Part shown: positions 12,516 to 20,596 of the stretch, piece by piece
Layout: every line of letters starts with the position of its first letter
Numbering within the stretch: the first letter of the stretch is position 1
NCBI RefSeq assembly: GCF_025506275.1
Contig: NZ_QYCP01000094.1
Span: 1-64,000 of the forward strand
Direction: 5' to 3'
From: Brevibacterium permense
Lineage (GTDB): Bacteria > Actinomycetota > Actinomycetes > Actinomycetales > Brevibacteriaceae
Length of the DNA: 64,000 nt
The notes under the pieces: model-generated
The model's input: only the letters and a program-made list of their open reading frames with translations
Database searches by the model: none
Told to the model about the DNA's origin: nothing
Translations under genes and position numbers: made by a program

Positions 12516-12547
12516 GGGAGGACGCAGCGTTCGCTGAGTGTCCTCCC
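12516..12547 (-). promoter_or_regulatory. Expression-platform hairpin between riboswitch and gcvP
   Basis: On the minus strand GGGAGGAC (12540-12547) pairs with GTCCTCCC (12516-12523), extended by an inner CAGCG/CGCTG pairing. It sits between the glycine aptamer and the gcvP ribosome binding site and lacks a U tract. Control of ribosome access or of transcript elongation are both possible; the sequence does not decide. Its arm contains GGAGG, so it could also mask or mimic a Shine-Dalgarno sequence. Confidence 0.55.
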
Positions 12548-12584
12548 CGATCTGTCGGACCGAGGTCCTTCAGATATGCCTGCA

Positions 12585-12690
12585 ATCGGTGGTACTGGGC
12601 CTGAGAGTTTCCCGGGGAGGGAATTGCACCTACGGCGCTGCTCGGAAGTCCGGCTCGATTCGGCCTGACGGCGGCAGCTCTCCCACGTCT
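12585..12690 (-). promoter_or_regulatory. Glycine riboswitch aptamer upstream of gcvPTH-sdaA
   Basis: The minus strand carries the conserved parts of a glycine aptamer in order: GTGGGAGAG (around 12678-12686), then GGTGCAA (12624-12630), then CCCGGGAAACTCTCAGGCCC ending near 12597. The 5' GGGAGAG and 3' CTCTC can close the P1 helix in the usual way. Only one aptamer is evident; the stretch after it contains a GGACC..GGTCC helix but not a second full set of conserved bases. Glycine binding should switch on the downstream degradation operon. The position, about 100-200 nt before gcvP on the same strand, supports the call. Confidence 0.88.
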
Positions 12691-12890
12691 TGTCTTAGCG
12701 GCGTATGAAGTTATGTGCAGAACCAGATGGGCTTCTGAAGCAGGTGGACCTCTGGAGCCCCCGGCTGAGACTGCGCCTCCGATTCTAGTGAATGAAATCA
12801 CCCCCGACAAACCCCGTGCTGGTCCCCTCACTATGACCGCTCTTCCAACCGCCGCGAGGACCAGCTCCCCAGTTGTACCTCCAACGCGAA

Positions 12891-12975
12891 AATAGGTCGC
12901 TATCGGATAGTTTTCCTGCTCAGAAGTATCCGATAGCGACCTATTTTCGGGGTGCCGAAGTCCGTTGGCGACCTA
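12891..12975. repeat. Palindromic repeat, family 1, copy 2
   Basis: Arms AATAGGTCGCTATCGGATA (12891-12909) and their complement (12927-12945) are separated by 17 nt. An imperfect extra half-arm, TCCGTTGGCGACCT, follows at 12961-12974. The unit lies between the riboswitch leader of gcvP and the TetR gene. Confidence 0.85.
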
Positions 12976-13080
12976 AATTCGCCGAGGCGGCGCTACGGTC
13001 CCGCTGCGATGTTCAGATCGCGTTGAGGTCCTTGCCCTTGGTCTCGGCGCGAATGGCCGTAGATTAGGGGTGAGAAGACA

Positions 13081-13722
13081 GTGGGACGGAGCAGGCAGGG
13101 ACAACTCTTGAGCAATGCAACCATGACGAACTGGCGGGACTACGACGCCCCGCTGCTGTCGCCGATCCTTCAGTCCGCTCTCGACAGCTTCGTCACGGGC
13201 GGATTCCACGGCACGAGTATCCGCCAGCTGGCTGGCGCGGCCGGACTGTCAGTGCCCGGCCTCTATCACCACTTCGCATCGAAGCATGCGATCCTCGCCG
13301 AGATCGACCGCCTGGCGATGGAGGATCTGTGGCAGCGCAGCGTCGCGGCACTCGCCGACGGCGGGCAGGAGCCGACCGCCCGCTTCGACCGACTCATCGA
13401 ATGCCTGCTGCTCTTCCACGCGCACCAGTCCGATCTCGCTTTCATCGCATTCAGCGAGATCCGAGCGCTGAAAGATCAGCACCGGGATGCTCATATCGCC
13501 GCTCGTGACCGGCAGCAGAAACTCCTCGACGCGGTGGTCGAGGAGTGCGTTGCCGACGGCAGCTTCACCACGGAGTTCCCACGGGATGCCTCACGAGCGA
13601 TCACGACGATCTGCACGGGCGTCTCGCAGTGGTACCGGGCCGGCGGTGAGCTTGATCCTGCTGGCGTGGCCAAACGCTACGGCGAGATCTGCGCGCACGC
13701 CGCCGGCCTTCCGGTGAAGTAG
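13081..13722 (+). CDS. TetR family transcriptional regulator
   Basis: A 213-residue TetR/AcrR-type repressor. The helix-turn-helix occupies roughly residues 30-75, with GFHGTSIRQLAGAAGLSVPGLYHHFASKH-type sequence (TSIRQLAGAAGLSVPGLYHH) and YHHFASK at the end of the recognition helix. The ligand-binding domain that follows has no close hint of ligand. A TAGATT -10 element with TTGGTC 16 nt upstream (about 13037-13064) precedes the GTG start at 13081; an ATG at 13123 is an alternative start that would still keep the whole HTH. The gene is flanked on both sides by family 1 palindromic repeats. The nearest metabolic gene is the convergent SDR at 13883; no regulatory link can be shown. Confidence 0.9.
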   Translation: MGRSRQGQLLSNATMTNWRDYDAPLLSPILQSALDSFVTGGFHGTSIRQLAGAAGLSVPGLYHHFASKHAILAEIDRLAMEDLWQRSVAALADGGQEPTARFDRLIECLLLFHAHQSDLAFIAFSEIRALKDQHRDAHIAARDRQQKLLDAVVEECVADGSFTTEFPRDASRAITTICTGVSQWYRAGGELDPAGVAKRYGEICAHAAGLPVK

Positions 13723-13756
13723 GGGTGGCGCCTCAGAATGGCACTGCAGAAAAACT

Positions 13757-13837
13757 TAGGTCGCCATCGGATACTTTTCGTCAGGAGAAGTATCCGATGG
13801 CGACCTAGATTCGGGTGCAGATGTCCGATGGCGACCT
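13757..13837. repeat. Palindromic repeat, family 1, copy 3
   Basis: Arms TAGGTCGCCATCGGATACTT (13757-13776) and their complement (13788-13807) are followed by an extra half-arm TGTCCGATGGCGACCT (13822-13837). Compared with copies 1 and 2, the CTATCG/CGATAG pairing is changed to CCATCG/CGATGG: both partners changed, so the hairpin is preserved. It lies between convergent genes and may also act as a bidirectional terminator. Confidence 0.87.
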
Positions 13838-13882
13838 GATTTCGGGCTGCCGCCTACCGGCAACCGACGCTCAGCCTCGGTT

Positions 13883-14710
13883 TCAGGCGCTGCCGCCGGC
13901 CGTGACGACTCCTCCATCGGCGGTGAGCACCTGCGCGGTGATCCAGTCGGCGTCCTCCGACGCCAGATAGGCGACGGCACCGGCAATGTCCTCAGGAGTG
14001 CCGAGGCGCTTGACCGGGTACGCGGAGGCGACCTCCTCTTCCCTGCCTTCGTAGAGCGCGGTGGCGAACTTCGTCTTGACCACGGCCGGAGCGACGGCGT
14101 TGACGCGGATGTCGGGCCCGAGCTCGACGGCCAGGGTCTTCGTCAGATGCGAGACCGCCGCCTTCGAGATTCCGTAGAAGCCGATGCCTTCACTCGGGAT
14201 CTGGCCGGCGACCGACGACAGGGTGACGACGCGGCCCTTGTTCTCACGGAAGTTCAGGCCCTCATGGTGGACGGCGTCCTGCACCCAGGCCAGCGTGCCG
14301 AGGACGTTGACCTCGAAGATCTTCCGCGCGGCATCGAGTTCCATGTCGACGAGCGGGCCGTAGACCGGGTTGATTCCGGCGTTGGCCACGAGCACATCGA
14401 GGCGACCGAACTTCTCAGCGACGGTGTCGAACACCTCTGCCCTGTGCGCCGGGTCGTCGGCCTTGCCGGCAATGGCGAGCGCCGAGCCTTCGGGGAACTC
14501 GGCGACCGCCTCACCCAGTGCTTCGGGCTTGCGCGCGGTGAGGACGACGGTGGCGCCCTCGGCGCCCAGCCTCCGAGCGATTCCAAGCCCGATGCCGCGA
14601 CTGGCGCCCGTGATGACGGCGACCTGGCCTTCGAAACGACGACCGGATTTCGGAGCCGCCGAGGTGCCTGCCGACTGAGTGGCTTGAGTGGCTGAGGTGC
14701 TGTCTGACAT
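13883..14710 (-). CDS. Short-chain dehydrogenase/reductase
   Basis: A 275-residue NAD(P)-dependent SDR oxidoreductase. The cofactor loop TGASRGIGLGIA is near residue 35, the structural NAG motif (VANAGINPVYG) near 110, the catalytic serine in VVTLSSVAGQ, and the catalytic YGISK near 190. The C-terminal region WITAQVLTADGGVVTAGG is typical of classical SDRs of the FabG type. I chose the ATG at 14710, which has GGAG 9 nt upstream; the first about 25 residues are a Ser/Thr/Ala-rich leader before the Rossmann fold. The substrate is unknown and the gene is not in an operon. Confidence 0.92.
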   Translation of the reverse strand: MSDSTSATQATQSAGTSAAPKSGRRFEGQVAVITGASRGIGLGIARRLGAEGATVVLTARKPEALGEAVAEFPEGSALAIAGKADDPAHRAEVFDTVAEKFGRLDVLVANAGINPVYGPLVDMELDAARKIFEVNVLGTLAWVQDAVHHEGLNFRENKGRVVTLSSVAGQIPSEGIGFYGISKAAVSHLTKTLAVELGPDIRVNAVAPAVVKTKFATALYEGREEEVASAYPVKRLGTPEDIAGAVAYLASEDADWITAQVLTADGGVVTAGGSA

Positions 14711-14962
14711 AGATGAACTCCAGTGTTCGTGCAGTGACATGGTCATTCGGCGCTGACCTGGCGATTCGCCCTGTAGCGAGCGTTCGTTCAGCGATTAGTT
14801 CTCATCGTAGGCACAGCCGTTCGGATATGACAAGGACGACATCATCAGGCGGAACATATCACCGCGAGAGGCCGGCACAATCGTCTGGCGGATCGGAGGA
14901 ATTCAGCCCACGGGCCGGTCGCGTTCGACCTGCGCTCGACTGGGCTGGACGAGAATGGAGTC

Positions 14963-16261
14963 ATGAATCATCTCGAGTTCCATCTCGACCTCGGCTCGGG
15001 CGACCAGTTCCCGATCGCCCGAGATGCGATCTTCTCCTGGATGCTGCAGGACCTCGCCGGCGTCGTCGTCCACCCGGCTCGTCGAGTGGCCGAAGGCCAG
15101 ATCGTCAGCCTGGGACTCAACCCCGTTTGGCCGGCCTCGCCGAGGCGGCTGCGCGGTCGCGATCTGCTCGTGCCCGTCGGTTCGTGCGTCGTCACACGGG
15201 TGTTCGATGAGGAAGATCGCGCCGGTTTCACCTATCGCACCCTGCCGGGCCACCTCGAAAACGGCGAGGAGACCTTCCTCGTATCCATCGACGCTGACGG
15301 CCGCCTCGGCGTGACCATCCGCGCCGATTCCGTCCCAGCACATGCCCTCCTGCGCCTGGGCACTCCGGTCACAGTGGCGGCCCAGGAGTTGATGGCCAGG
15401 CGCTATGCCGAAGGACTGAAGAGTCAGCTCAGGACCGCCGAGCGAAGCCGCCGATCCCGCGCCCTCGCTACAGCCTCGGCCCTGATCGGCCGGGAGCTGA
15501 GGTTTGTCGGGACCCTTGCCGGCGGTCAGCACGCACTGACCATGGCGGCCCGGGACGGAGACGCGGAGCTCGTCGTCCGCGCATTCCCCGCCGGCCATGA
15601 TGCGGCGGTCAAAGAGGCCGCAGTGCTCGATCGGCTGAGCCCGCTCGGTGATCTCGTCCCCCGCCTCATCGCCCACAGCGCCGACACCGACGATCCGGTC
15701 ATCATCACGACCCGCGTCCCAGGCTCACCACCGGATCCGGCGACGCCTCTGACCACCATCGCCCGCGAGATGGCCGCAACATTGGTGCGCATCCACTCAC
15801 TCGACGGCACCGGTCTGCCGCTGACTCCGCAGTCCCCGCCGCCCGGAGACTCTGCCATCGCGATTCGCGCCCAGCGGGAGTGGGCGAGCCTCGACCGTGA
15901 CGAAGAGGTCCTCACGCACACGGATTTCTGGGCAGGAAATGCCTTGTGGGCCGGCGGGCGCCTGACCGGAGTCGTCGACTGGTCGGGCGCGAGCCGCGGA
16001 CCTCGCGGAGTCGACCTCGCCTGGTGCCGTCAGGATCTCGTGCTGCTCGGCTCCCCCGAGGCGGCCGCCGACTTTCTCGACGAGTACGAACGACTCCTCG
16101 GCCGCCGCATCCATGACATCCGCGCGTGGGACGTCCAAGCTGCGGCACGTGCCCATGATCGCGTCGAGACCTGGCTGCCGAACTACCACGGGATCGGCCT
16201 CGCCGACATGACCGCCGAGGATCTCCGCCACCGCCTCGACACCTGGAACGCGCAGCTTTGA
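14963..16261 (+). CDS. Fusion of a DUF1990-like domain with an aminoglycoside phosphotransferase-like kinase
   Basis: A 432-residue two-domain protein. Residues about 1-165 resemble DUF1990, including FDEEDRAGFTYRTLPGHLEN and GEETFLVSIDADG, a fold of unknown function. From about residue 180 the protein is a small-molecule kinase of the APH/choline kinase superfamily: an N-lobe with ELVVRAFPAGHDAAVKEAAV (ATP-contacting lysine region), the catalytic loop VLTHTDFWAGNALW (the usual HxDxxxxN as HTDFWAGN) and the metal aspartate in LTGVVDWSGASRGPRGVDL. Both catalytic motifs look intact. The phosphorylated substrate is unknown; resistance cannot be inferred. The join is in frame with no sign of a missed gene boundary. 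It is convergent with a LysR pseudogene. Confidence 0.82.
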   Translation: MNHLEFHLDLGSGDQFPIARDAIFSWMLQDLAGVVVHPARRVAEGQIVSLGLNPVWPASPRRLRGRDLLVPVGSCVVTRVFDEEDRAGFTYRTLPGHLENGEETFLVSIDADGRLGVTIRADSVPAHALLRLGTPVTVAAQELMARRYAEGLKSQLRTAERSRRSRALATASALIGRELRFVGTLAGGQHALTMAARDGDAELVVRAFPAGHDAAVKEAAVLDRLSPLGDLVPRLIAHSADTDDPVIITTRVPGSPPDPATPLTTIAREMAATLVRIHSLDGTGLPLTPQSPPPGDSAIAIRAQREWASLDRDEEVLTHTDFWAGNALWAGGRLTGVVDWSGASRGPRGVDLAWCRQDLVLLGSPEAAADFLDEYERLLGRRIHDIRAWDVQAAARAHDRVETWLPNYHGIGLADMTAEDLRHRLDTWNAQL

Positions 16262-16380
16262 GCCACAGCAGACGGCGGAACTGACCTCGCGCTCGTCCAC
16301 CGACGAGAGGAACTGACCACACATTCATCCGGCTGTGAACCGGCCGTCAGCCCCGCCGAACGACGGGGTTTACCAGGCCA

Positions 16381-16985
16381 TCATTCCACGGTCGGCAGGA
16401 CCTCCTCGGCGAGGGTGAGCGCCGCTTCCACGGAGGCCTTGCCGAGGTCGGTGCCGGGGGCGAGGTAGAGCTTCGCGGGCGCATCGGGAATATCGAGGGG
16501 CACGGCCACGGTGCCGACCTCACGGGTGACTGCGGACACCGAGTCGAAGGTGATCGAGATGCCGCGGCCGGCCGCGACCAGGGCTTCCATCCTCGGCGTA
16601 GACGTCTGAGTGGAGGCCGAAGCTGACCCCCGGCCTGTGCGCGGTCGATGCAGTCACAAGCGCTGCGGCCAGCCCGCACGATGACGAGTGGGCGAATCCG
16701 AATTCGATGTGCCCGGTCTGCCCGTCGGCGGCCCGGCGCACCGCCTCGGCGGCCACGGTTCGGTACTCGATCATCTTCCGGGCAGGCTCCACCAGTGCCT
16801 CCCCCCGCCGAGGTCAGCGCCACATTGCGGGTCGCGCGTCGGAACAGATCGACTCCGAGGTGATCCTCGAGCGCGCGGATCGTGCGACTCAGCGGCGGCT
16901 GCAGCATTCCGAGCCGTTCGGCCACACGGCCGAAGTGCAGTTCTTCGGCGACTGCGAGGAACGCTTTGACCTGCTGAATCTCCGT
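16381..16985 (-). pseudogene. Degraded LysR family regulator
   Basis: The reading frame begins with [20 protein letters not shown], a standard LysR N-terminus in which the expected ATG is ACG (16983-16985); no other start codon lies upstream before an in-frame stop. The HTH ([20 protein letters not shown]) is intact. After VALTSAG the frame shifts by one in a run of six G (16801-16806). It resumes as [16 protein letters not shown] and continues to [10 protein letters not shown]. It then jumps, in a third frame, to the C-terminal piece [17 protein letters not shown] ending at 16381. About 100 residues of the effector-binding domain are missing between the last two parts. The total of about 200 codons compares with ~300 for the family. 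It is divergent from the CoA transferase operon, where its ancestor was presumably the regulator. Confidence 0.88.
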
Positions 16986-17065
16986 CGACTGCCTCTCTTC
17001 CGAATCCCTGTCGGACTCTGTGCCGTCAACCCGGGCGACATCCCAGCCAATACCTGTTCCGATAA

Positions 17066-17101
17066 TAATCCATGAATATTATTGCCGATCCTGCTATATA
17101 G
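17066..17101 (+). promoter_or_regulatory. AT-rich inverted repeat and probable promoter of the acyl-CoA operon
   Basis: AATAAT and ATTATT flank a short centre (AATAATAATCCATGAATATTATT around 17062-17084), a LysR-type dyad, followed by TATATAGT around 17095-17102 as a possible -10. The patch is much more AT-rich than its surroundings. It lies between the LysR pseudogene and the CoA transferase start at 17203, leaving a leader of about 95 nt. Confidence 0.4.
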
Positions 17102-17202
17102 TGGGACGGACCACGCGCCTGCCGCCCAAGCACAGGCCCAGAATGCCGTGCTCGACAGCACACAGCAGCGCCGCCGGCCCGACGAGAGGAAGACTTTCAC
17201 CG

Positions 17203-18438
17203 ATGAAGCAGTCGACCACTTCTGAGCACCACGACAGCGGCTCCGGGCGCGACCACCATCGGTCGCCTGCCCGCGACCGCCTCGAGGAGTTCCTCCCCCG
17301 TGCCGGCTCAGGTCCCCTGTCGGGACAGATCGTAGTCGACTTCTCCCGCGTCCTCGCTGGACCGTACTCGACGATGATGCTCGCCGACCTCGGCGCCACC
17401 GTCATCAAGGTCGAAGGACCCAAAGGCGATGACACCCGGCACTGGGCGCCGCCGGTGCGCGATGAGGATGCCACCTACTATCTGTCGATCAACCGCAACA
17501 AATACGACATCGTCCTCGACTTCACCGATTCCGACGACCTCGCCACCGCGCAGAAGCTCGCGGCCGAAGCCGATATCGTCGTCGAGAACTTCAAACCGGG
17601 CGGGCTGGCGAAGTATGGCCTCGACTACGACAGCGTCTCCGCTGCCAACCCGACGGTCATCTATGCCTCGGTGACCGGCTTCGGGCCGCAGAACCCGCTG
17701 CCCGGATACGACCTCCTCATGCAGGCGCTGTCCGGCTTCATGTCGGTCACCGGCAGCCCCGACGGCTCGCCGTACCGCGCCGGGGTCGCCATCTTCGACG
17801 TGATGACCGGTCTGCACACGACGATCGGCGTCCTCGCCGCGATCCAGCACCGCACGCTCACCGGCGAGGGCCAGCTCGTCGAAACCAACCTCATGTCCTC
17901 GGCGATGTCCGGTCTGGCCAACCAGTCCGGTGGCTACGCGGCTGCAGGAGTGAATCCGACGCGGATGGGCAACGCCCACCCGAGCCTCTACCCCTACCAG
18001 CCGATGGCCGCGAAGTCCGGTGAGATCATCATCGCCGCGGCCAATGACGGCCAGTTCCGGATCCTCGCCGAGGTGGTCGGCCGCCCCGATTGGTGCGACG
18101 ACGAACGATTCGCCCAGGCAAAAAACCGCAACGCCAACCGCGACGCCCTTGAGCCTGAACTTCTCGAGGCTCTCCAGGCACACACCGCACAGGAATGGTT
18201 CGACAAGCTCTCGGCCGCTGGCCTGCCCTGCGCCCCGATCAACACGATCGCCGAAGGCGTCGAACACGCCAAGAGTCTCGGTTTGGAACCGGTCGTGGAC
18301 ACCGGCACCGGCGATCGCGTCATCCCGACGGTCCGCAACCCGATCACCCTGTCGAAGTCGCAGGTCTCCTACGACCTCGCTCCCCCAGAGCTCGGAGCAG
18401 ACTCCGATCAGGTCCGCGCCTGGCTCGACAGCCTCTGA
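17203..18438 (+). CDS. CaiB/BaiF family CoA transferase
   Basis: A 411-residue family III CoA transferase, which moves CoA between carboxylic acids in the cytoplasm. The hallmark start of the fold is VDFSRVLAGPYSTMMLADLGATVIKVE. This is followed by NRNKYDIVLDF, VVENFKPGGLAKYGLDYDS and VTGFGPQNPLPGYDLLMQALSGFMSVTG; the catalytic Asp region is GVAIFDVMTGLHTTIGVLAAI. I chose the ATG at 17203 behind AGAGGAAG; the longer frame from 17020 runs through the promoter. It is the first of three genes spaced about 30 nt apart with an acyl-CoA dehydrogenase and an SDR, so it probably activates an unknown acid for a beta-oxidation-like route. Confidence 0.93.
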   Translation: MKQSTTSEHHDSGSGRDHHRSPARDRLEEFLPRAGSGPLSGQIVVDFSRVLAGPYSTMMLADLGATVIKVEGPKGDDTRHWAPPVRDEDATYYLSINRNKYDIVLDFTDSDDLATAQKLAAEADIVVENFKPGGLAKYGLDYDSVSAANPTVIYASVTGFGPQNPLPGYDLLMQALSGFMSVTGSPDGSPYRAGVAIFDVMTGLHTTIGVLAAIQHRTLTGEGQLVETNLMSSAMSGLANQSGGYAAAGVNPTRMGNAHPSLYPYQPMAAKSGEIIIAAANDGQFRILAEVVGRPDWCDDERFAQAKNRNANRDALEPELLEALQAHTAQEWFDKLSAAGLPCAPINTIAEGVEHAKSLGLEPVVDTGTGDRVIPTVRNPITLSKSQVSYDLAPPELGADSDQVRAWLDSL

Positions 18439-18469
18439 ACCGTTCACCACAGACAAAGGAGATACACCG

Positions 18470-19633
18470 ATGGACAACACGGAACTCGACGACATCCTGT
18501 CTGCCGTCCGAGAATTCGTCCGCGAGAAGGTCGTCCCCCTCGAGACCCAGGTCGAGGACGAGGACGCTTTCCCCGAAGCCATCATCAAGGAATCCGCCGA
18601 AATGGGACTCTTCGGCTGGGCCCTGCCCGAGGAATACGGCGGCCTCGGACTCAATGCCGAACAGGACGCACTCCTGGCCATGGAACTCGGCTACACCACC
18701 CCGTCCTTCCGGTCCCTGTTCGGCACGAACAACGGCATCGCCGGACAGGTGCTCGTCAACTACGGCACCGACGAGCAGAAGTCCGAATGGCTGCCCCGCC
18801 TGGCCTCCGGAGAGGTCGTCGCCTCCTTCGCCCTCACCGAATCCGAAGCCGGCTCCGACCCCTCGGGCCTGCGAACGAAGGCCACCCGCGACGGCGATGA
18901 CTACATCATCAACGGCTCCAAGCGGTTCATCACCAACGCCGAGGCATCCGACGTCCTCATGGTCTTCGCCCGCACCGACCCGAACGCCACGGGCTCAAAG
19001 GGCATCTCGGTCCTCCTCGTGCCCACGAAGTCCGAAGGCGTGACCGTCGGCCCACACGATCACAAGATGGGTCAGGCCGGCGCCTGGACCTCGGAGATCT
19101 TCTTCGACGACGTGCGCGTGCCTGCCGCCAATCTCATCGGCGGTGAGGAGGAGAAGGGCTTCTACGCGGCCATGGCCTCACTCAACAAGGGACGCCTGCA
19201 CATCGCCGCGATCTGCGTCGGTCAGTCGATCCGCATCCTCGACGAATCCGTGCGTTTCGCCGCCGATGCTAAGCAGGGCGGGGAACCGATCGCCCGGTTC
19301 CAGCTCGTCCAGGCGATGCTCGCCGATATCTACACCGACGTCGCCGCCGCCAAGGCCCTCGTCCTCTCGGCCGCACAGCGCTGGGACGCCGAGACCGATC
19401 GCAAGCTGGGCCCCTCCTCGGCGAAGCTCTTCGCCTCCGAAGCACTCGCCCGGATCGCCGACAAGGGCGTGCAGATCCAGGGCGGTATGGGCTATATGCG
19501 CGAGTCCGCGGTCGAACGGTTCTACCGTCACGCCCGCCTCTTCCGCATCTACGAAGGCACCTCCGAGGTCCAGCGCGTCGTCGTCGCCAAGCAGCTGCTG
19601 GGTGGCGCACACAAACCGCAGTTCAACCTCTGA
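18470..19633 (+). CDS. Acyl-CoA dehydrogenase
   Basis: A 387-residue FAD enzyme that introduces the alpha-beta double bond into an acyl-CoA. The signatures ASFALTESEAGSDPSG and GGMGYMRESAVERFYRHARL are present, with the catalytic glutamate in RIYEGTSEVQR near the C-terminus. The N-terminal helical domain (LPEEYGGLGL), middle beta domain and C-terminal helical domain are complete. The ATG at 18470 has AAAGGAGA about 8 nt upstream; the longer frame overlaps the CoA transferase gene and is rejected. It lies 31 nt after the CoA transferase stop. The chain-length preference cannot be inferred. Confidence 0.95.
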   Translation: MDNTELDDILSAVREFVREKVVPLETQVEDEDAFPEAIIKESAEMGLFGWALPEEYGGLGLNAEQDALLAMELGYTTPSFRSLFGTNNGIAGQVLVNYGTDEQKSEWLPRLASGEVVASFALTESEAGSDPSGLRTKATRDGDDYIINGSKRFITNAEASDVLMVFARTDPNATGSKGISVLLVPTKSEGVTVGPHDHKMGQAGAWTSEIFFDDVRVPAANLIGGEEEKGFYAAMASLNKGRLHIAAICVGQSIRILDESVRFAADAKQGGEPIARFQLVQAMLADIYTDVAAAKALVLSAAQRWDAETDRKLGPSSAKLFASEALARIADKGVQIQGGMGYMRESAVERFYRHARLFRIYEGTSEVQRVVVAKQLLGGAHKPQFNL

Positions 19634-19663
19634 GTACAACCGACCACGCACGAAAGGCATCCC

Positions 19664-20473
19664 ATGACTGAATCCACAACCGCGAACTCCGGCATCACCG
19701 TCACCGAAACCGGCGGAGTCACCGCCATCCCCGGCCTGCTGAGCGGCAAGGTCGCCGTCGTCACCGGCGGCGGACAGGGCCTCGGCCTGGCGATGGCGCG
19801 CAGCCTCGTCGACTCCGGCGCGAAGGTCGTTCTCGCCGATATGAATGAGAAGAGTCTGCAGGCTGCTGTGGCCGAACTCGGCGGAGACGGCATCGCCACG
19901 GGCGCGGTGTGCAACGTGTCCGACCTCGAGGCCGTCGAAAAACTCGCCGAGGCGGCCACGACCGCGTTCGGCGGTATCGACATCTGGGTCAACAACGCCG
20001 GCATCACCCGCGATGCGACGATCCGGAAGATGACCGAGCAGCAGTTCGATGACGTCATCTCCGTCCACTTGCGCGGCACATGGAACGGGCTCAAGGTCGC
20101 CACCGCGCTCATGCGCGAGCAGGACCGCGGCGGCTCGATCATCAACGTGTCCTCGATCAGCGGCAAGGTCGGCAACCCCGGACAGTCGAACTACTCCGCG
20201 GCGAAGGCGGGCATCGTCGGCATGACGAAGGCCGTGGCCAAGGAGGTCGCGTTCAAGAACATCCGCATCAACGCGATCCAGCCCGGCTTCATCAACACCG
20301 CCATGACCGCGGCCATGCCGCAGCACGCGATCGATTCGAAGCTCGCCGACATCCCGCTCGGTCGCGCCGGCGAACCCGAAGAAGTCGCCTCCGTGGTGCT
20401 TTTCCTCGCCTCCGGACTGTCGAGCTACCTCACCGGCACCGTCACCGAGATCTCCGGCGGTCGCCACATCTGA
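19664..20473 (+). CDS. SDR oxidoreductase, 3-oxoacyl reductase/3-hydroxyacyl-CoA dehydrogenase type
   Basis: A 269-residue classical SDR. It has an N-terminal leader of about 25 residues, then the cofactor loop [27 protein letters not shown], the catalytic serine in [15 protein letters not shown] and the YSAAKAG motif. The C-terminus [14 protein letters not shown] is FabG-like. It starts at an ATG behind GAAAGG, 30 nt after the acyl-CoA dehydrogenase. In this operon it most likely oxidises a 3-hydroxyacyl-CoA (or reduces the keto form) rather than serving fatty-acid synthesis. No enoyl-CoA hydratase or thiolase is in the operon, so the pathway is completed elsewhere or the chemistry differs. 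Confidence 0.93.
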   Translation: MTESTTANSGITVTETGGVTAIPGLLSGKVAVVTGGGQGLGLAMARSLVDSGAKVVLADMNEKSLQAAVAELGGDGIATGAVCNVSDLEAVEKLAEAATTAFGGIDIWVNNAGITRDATIRKMTEQQFDDVISVHLRGTWNGLKVATALMREQDRGGSIINVSSISGKVGNPGQSNYSAAKAGIVGMTKAVAKEVAFKNIRINAIQPGFINTAMTAAMPQHAIDSKLADIPLGRAGEPEEVASVVLFLASGLSSYLTGTVTEISGGRHI

Positions 20474-20493
20474 TCGAGTTCGCCCTCGCCGAG

Positions 20494-20527
20494 GCGGCCC
20501 GACGTCTCTGCGGGGACGTCGGGCCGC
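20494..20527 (+). terminator. Hairpin at the end of the acyl-CoA operon
   Basis: A 13-bp perfect stem (GCGGCCCGACGTC at 20494-20506 with 20515-20527) and an 8-nt loop follow the SDR stop by 20 nt. No clear T tract follows, so it may stall, protect the 3' end or terminate weakly. Confidence 0.65.
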
Positions 20528-20596
20528 TGTCATTCCGTATGTCCGCGGCCGACGCGGCAACGTTTCAGCGTGACGGTCCGGCCGCCTCGGCGAGGA

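Noticed and set aside
12891..13837. A composite mobile element carrying the TetR gene between two repeats
   Set aside because: The two repeats are only short palindromes, no target-site duplication or transposase is visible, and a third copy lies elsewhere without a cargo gene.
14963..16261. Antibiotic resistance gene
   Set aside because: The kinase fold alone is shared by many small-molecule kinases; nothing in the sequence or context indicates an aminoglycoside substrate.
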